Assembly: GCA_964581605.1 (NCBI GenBank)
Contig: CAZOPF010000007.1
Location: 1 to 64,000 of the forward strand
Source of the DNA: CAADGU01 sp964581605
Lineage (GTDB): Bacteria; Chloroflexota; Anaerolineae; Promineifilales; Promineifilaceae
Direction of reading: 5' to 3'
Length of the DNA stretch: 64,000 bases
A model generated the notes under the pieces. The model was not told the DNA's origin. It made no database searches and saw only the letters and a list, made by a program, of their open reading frames with translations. Below are positions 60,829 through 64,000 of the stretch, piece after piece; positions within the stretch are counted from its first letter, which is position 1; each line of letters starts with the position of its first letter. A program made the position numbers and the translations under genes.

Positions 60829-61154
60829 GTGATAAATATATGAGTGACGAGCTATTTGCAGAACTTCTGGAGAGTGTGCGCGAGGGAGGGGCTATATTAC
60901 GCGGTGAAAAAGAACCCTCACGGGTGTTTGTTTTTGAATCGCCTGATGTGAAGCATATACGGGAGCGTTTTGAACTATCTCAGACAGAATTTGCTGCTCT
61001 GTTAGGCATCAGCGTCAAAACGTTACAGAATTGGGAGCAGGGACGGCGTGTTCCTCGTGGGGCAGCGCGAGTTTTATTACAGGTAGCCGCCCGGCACCCG
61101 GATGCTGTTTGGGAAGTTGTTCAACCCTCTATTCAACAGGCGAATGGGTTGTGA
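60825..61154 (+). CDS. HigA/MqsA-like antitoxin with HTH domain
   Basis: A 109-residue protein with a C-terminal Cro/C1-type helix-turn-helix (LSQTEFAALLGISVKTLQNWEQG) and an N-terminal toxin-contacting region. Such antitoxins bind the toxin and repress their own promoter. The toxin-first order fits the higBA layout. GGAAGGTGA precedes the ATG, which overlaps the toxin stop. Confidence 0.9.
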   Translation: MSDKYMSDELFAELLESVREGGAILRGEKEPSRVFVFESPDVKHIRERFELSQTEFAALLGISVKTLQNWEQGRRVPRGAARVLLQVAARHPDAVWEVVQPSIQQANGL

Positions 61155-61205
61155 GATGCTTACCAGTTTGAAACGTGCAACGGCCGTGTCACTGATGAGG
61201 GAATA

Positions 61206-62498
61206 ATGGACAAAATACAACTTCGCCGCTGGTTGGTTCCCCAATGGGGCAAAGATAGTAAAACAATTGCGCCGGGGCTGTACCATTACATGCGGGCCAG
61301 TGATGGGATGTATACCCGCTTTCATCTGCGGGTGGAGCCGGATGGTCACGGTCTGCTGCTGGCGAATGCGGCCGCCGCTGCCCGCCTCTCCCTCACTGGC
61401 GTGATCATGGCCAAGGGGCTGTTGGAAGAGAAGACGGAGAAGGAGATTGTCACGGCCGTGCGCACTCGCTACAAAGGCGCAACCCCCGATGAGGTGCAGG
61501 CCGACTTACAGCGCGTCTCCAACATCATCCACACCCTGCTTGCCCCCGAAGACAATTACCCCATCTTTAACCTGGACGAACTCAACCCTACCGTCTTTGA
61601 ATCCCAACTGCTGGCCCCTTTGGAAGTGAGCATCCCCCTGGCTGGCCCGGATCAACTTGTCCTGCTGCTCGACCAGCTGTGGCAGATTGGCATTCCCCAC
61701 GTCACCTTTCTCACGCCCGAAAACCCTGACCTGGATTACCTGGTGCGGGCGGTGGAGCGAGCCGAAGACCTGGGCATGATTGCCGGGGTGCGTAGCCGGG
61801 CCACCGATCTGGGGCAGGGCAAACTGCTGCGGGACATTGCGCAGGCGGGTGTAGATTACGTGACCGTTCCCATTGCCAGCTTGAACGAAGAGATACACGA
61901 CCCTTTGTTGGGCCGAGGGGATTACAGCTTTGCCCTCCCGCTCCTGGCAGACATACAAGCCAATGAAGTGTACCCCATCGCCGAAATCCCGTTGGTGGAA
62001 AGCAATTTGCCTGGCCTGGAAACAACGTTGACCACTTTGCAAGAGCGGGGCGTTTACACTTTCTCCTTTTGGGCGATTGTGGCTCCAGATGGCATGGATG
62101 ACGAGGTGCGTGCAGGTGCTCTGCCAGCCCAGGCGATGCCGCAAACGGCCGATTGGATTGAAGAGACGGCCGATGACCTGAATGTTCGTTTTCTCTGGCA
62201 GCCTCCCGTACAGCGTGACCCACGCCAGACGTTGGCGGCGCAGGTGCGGCAAGGGCCGCGCTGTGCTGGGGATGTGGCCGCCCGCATTGAACCGAATGGG
62301 GATGTAATTCCGCCGCGAGGCCCGCACGTGTCCGCCGGTAATGTGCTAACGGATGAGTGGCAAACCATCTGGCAAAATGACGCCTTCACCCGCTACCGCG
62401 AGCGTGTGGCGGCACCCACGCGCTGCGCCGACTGCCCTGGCCTGGCCCTTTGCGCCGCCGACTGCCCGCGTGAAGCAGCAGGGTGGGCGTATCAGTGA
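61206..62498 (+). CDS. Radical-SAM-like protein without cluster cysteines, with PqqD-like and SPASM ends
   Basis: A 430-residue protein. Residues of about 30-115 resemble the PqqD/RRE peptide-binding domain (ARLSLTGVIMAKGLLEEKT, then EVQADLQRVSNIIHTLL). Residues 135-330 follow the partial TIM-barrel of radical SAM enzymes (LEVSIPLAGPDQLVLLLDQL, IGIPHVTFLTPENPDLDYLV), but no cysteine occurs before residue 353, so the CxxxCxxC that binds the SAM [4Fe-4S] cluster is absent. The C-terminus keeps SPASM-type cysteines: Cys353 (RCAGD), Cys407, Cys410, Cys416 and Cys420. It may bind auxiliary Fe-S clusters and a peptide without radical chemistry. GAGGGAA precedes the ATG. No precursor peptide or transporter was recognised nearby. 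Confidence 0.72.
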   Translation: MDKIQLRRWLVPQWGKDSKTIAPGLYHYMRASDGMYTRFHLRVEPDGHGLLLANAAAAARLSLTGVIMAKGLLEEKTEKEIVTAVRTRYKGATPDEVQADLQRVSNIIHTLLAPEDNYPIFNLDELNPTVFESQLLAPLEVSIPLAGPDQLVLLLDQLWQIGIPHVTFLTPENPDLDYLVRAVERAEDLGMIAGVRSRATDLGQGKLLRDIAQAGVDYVTVPIASLNEEIHDPLLGRGDYSFALPLLADIQANEVYPIAEIPLVESNLPGLETTLTTLQERGVYTFSFWAIVAPDGMDDEVRAGALPAQAMPQTADWIEETADDLNVRFLWQPPVQRDPRQTLAAQVRQGPRCAGDVAARIEPNGDVIPPRGPHVSAGNVLTDEWQTIWQNDAFTRYRERVAAPTRCADCPGLALCAADCPREAAGWAYQ

Positions 62499-62563
62499 GC
62501 GGTTAGCAGTGAGCAGTAAGCAGTGTAACGTCCGCTACTGCCCACCGCTCACCGCTCACTGAT
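62494..62563. repeat. Heptamer array with mirrored complement
   Basis: Ten 7-bp units in register: AGTGAGC, GGTTAGC, AGTGAGC, AGTAAGC, AGTGTAA, CGTCCGC, TACTGCC, CACCGCT, CACCGCT, CACTGAT. Left and right halves are complementary words. It overlaps the stop of the SPASM protein and fills the gap to the next gene. Confidence 0.92.
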
Positions 62564-62584
62564 TGATGATCAAGGAAAACATAC

Positions 62585-64000
62585 ATGACGAGACACGGCC
62601 GTACCCTTTTCCTCTTTGCTCTTTTGCTGACGCTGTTGGTGGCTGCATCGCCCTTGCAAGCACAGACTTACAGCTTCACTGTGCCCCAGCTTTACATGCA
62701 GGTCTTTGTGAACCCGGATGCCTCCGTGCGCATTGTTTACGACATTACTTTTGACAACGACTCCTTCGCCAGCCCAATAGATATTGTGGATATTGGCACA
62801 CCACACGAGGGATATGACCTGGACAACTTCACCGCTTCGATTGACGACGGACACCCCCTCACCGACATCCGCAAATCTGAATACATTGACGTGGGCGTGG
62901 AAATCCACCTGGGCCAGTACGCCATACCTCCCGGCGAAATGGGCACGCTACATGTGGAATTCACCATGCCCGATATGGTGTATGAAGATGTGACCCAGGA
63001 CGGTTTTGCCTCCTTGCAAATCACGCCCACCTGGTTTGACCCCGCTGTTGTATATGGCGACAGTGACATCTGGGTGGTCTTCCATATGCTGCCCGGCATC
63101 AGCCCGGATGCCGTGTTGTATCAGGATGTGCCTTTTACCGATAAGGCGCTATTTGAAGAACACGCTATTGTCGGCTGGCGCTGGCCTGACGGACAGGCCA
63201 ACCAACCCTACCTGGTGGGGGCCTCATTCCCCACAACGGGCATGACCTATGTGGTTGAACAAAGCCTGCTCGATCTGGTCACCAAGTGGCTGCAAGATAA
63301 TCCCGGCGTGGCTTTTGGTATTGGCCTGGCGGTTGTTGCCTTGCTGGGGCTGGCCTTTTTCCGTTACTCCGGCGGGACTGGTATTTCGATTTTTGCTGTG
63401 TTGGGCTGCGGGGCGGTCTGGTTGATGATGACCAATCCGGCGGCCGTCTTGTTACTGTGTCCGGTTTCGCTCGTGTTGGTGGGGTTGGTGGAGTATCGCA
63501 TGGCCGGCCGTAAGGAGAAATATCTGCCCGCCATTGCTCAGGTGGAAGGGGGCGGTATTAAACGTGGGCTGACGGCCCCGGAAGCCGCCATTTTGCTGGA
63601 ACTGCCGTTGAACAAGGTGCTGTTGCTCGTTTTGTTTGGCTTGTTGGATAAGGGAACGCTGGAGTTGGCAGATGATGATCCGTTGCAGGTGAAGGTGGTA
63701 CGGCCGTACATCGCCATGCAATCCGACCGTGCTGCCCGCAACGAGCAACGCCGCAAAGTTGCCCAACAGCAGGGGGTGGTTTTGCGCACCTATGAACACC
63801 ATTTTCTGGATGTGCTGCAAGAGCATGACGGCAGTCCCGTACACCAACTCAATTTTAGTGAAGCGATGGAATCACTGGTCAAAAGTGTGGCCGGCCGTAT
63901 GAAAGGGTTTGATCTCTCCGATACGCAGGATTACTACCGCAAAATTATTGCTCGCGCTATGGAGCAGGCCAGGACCATGGGCAATGTGCCTGAACTGGAA
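62585..64000 (+). CDS. Exported membrane protein, DUF2207-like (3' end outside window)
   Basis: 472 codons are open to the right edge. A signal peptide (residues 1-27, ending PLQA) is followed by an extracytoplasmic beta-rich domain (about 30-225). Two or three membrane helices come next (VAFGIGLAVVALLGLAFF; IFAVLGCGAVWLMM; AVLLLCPVSLVLVGLV). A cytoplasmic winged-helix-like segment follows (IKRGLTAPEAAILLELP, then VLFGLLDKGTLEL). This plan resembles the DUF2207/YciQ-type family, whose function is unknown; the assignment is from architecture only. AAGGA lies 8 bases before the ATG. It follows the SPASM protein directly and may be cotranscribed with it. Confidence 0.75.
   Translation, partial: MTRHGRTLFLFALLLTLLVAASPLQAQTYSFTVPQLYMQVFVNPDASVRIVYDITFDNDSFASPIDIVDIGTPHEGYDLDNFTASIDDGHPLTDIRKSEYIDVGVEIHLGQYAIPPGEMGTLHVEFTMPDMVYEDVTQDGFASLQITPTWFDPAVVYGDSDIWVVFHMLPGISPDAVLYQDVPFTDKALFEEHAIVGWRWPDGQANQPYLVGASFPTTGMTYVVEQSLLDLVTKWLQDNPGVAFGIGLAVVALLGLAFFRYSGGTGISIFAVLGCGAVWLMMTNPAAVLLLCPVSLVLVGLVEYRMAGRKEKYLPAIAQVEGGGIKRGLTAPEAAILLELPLNKVLLLVLFGLLDKGTLELADDDPLQVKVVRPYIAMQSDRAARNEQRRKVAQQQGVVLRTYEHHFLDVLQEHDGSPVHQLNFSEAMESLVKSVAGRMKGFDLSDTQDYYRKIIARAMEQARTMGNVPELE

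Overview
The window reads as a chromosomal scaffold piece from an uncultured Chloroflexota bacterium, probably Anaerolineae-like. This is inferred from several traits: long secreted proteins with Thr/Pro-rich 'TPTNTP' linkers, a 'YLPIIVKP' tail before a C-terminal anchor, a kinase-ATPase-TPR giant regulator, a double-length phosphofructokinase and a non-pyrrolysine MttB homologue. Two runs of exactly 100 N (34214-34313, 47967-48066) show it is a draft assembly. Two kinds of repeat pervade it. The first is the palindrome ACGGCCGT, which I count about one hundred times by eye where one or two are expected. The second is a set of intergenic 7-8 bp word arrays followed by their own reverse complement.

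Layout. 1-5.7 kb is an accessory island: the toxin-tip end of an RHS protein, a lipoprotein, two overlapping tyrosine recombinases behind a dyad that can hide their ribosome site, then an orphan RHS-type tail with a small membrane protein. 5.9-13.6 kb is regulatory: a Ser/Thr kinase-AAA-TPR protein, two unknown proteins and a membrane SpoIIE-type phosphatase. 13.6-18.1 kb is a four-gene minus-strand operon (Nudix, two VanW/beta-lactamase-like paralogues, metallophosphoesterase). 18.2-25.8 kb holds a dynamin-like GTPase, two decayed gene remnants, an acetyltransferase, tRNA-Arg(CCT), a gamma-glutamylcyclotransferase-fold protein, phosphofructokinase and an SbcD-like nuclease. 25.9-28.2 kb is a P-loop ATPase plus TPR module, with the ATPase frameshifted.

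28.4-33.3 kb carries a YwiC-like membrane protein and a demethylation cluster (sarcosine-oxidase-like flavoenzyme, MttB-family methyltransferase, GcvT-like aminomethyltransferase), which together could strip methyl groups from betaine-type compounds. 33.4-41.0 kb has aroC (gapped), an F420-type oxidoreductase, a histidine kinase, a diheme cytochrome c, tatABC and a convergent rhomboid protease. 41.2-58.6 kb is dominated by exported proteins: a 1767-residue BNR-type protein, then, after trpB and a histidine kinase/response regulator pair, three consecutive secreted proteins (a P-domain protein, a subtilase and an M14 carboxypeptidase) sharing one C-terminal module. 59.0-64.0 kb has a PLP decarboxylase, a frameshifted toxin with an intact antitoxin, a cysteine-less radical-SAM-like protein with PqqD-like and SPASM ends, and a membrane protein running off the right edge.

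The strongest leads are the cysteine-less RRE/radical-SAM/SPASM protein, the ACGGCCGT motif, the word arrays and the GTAG-headed REP-like hairpins.
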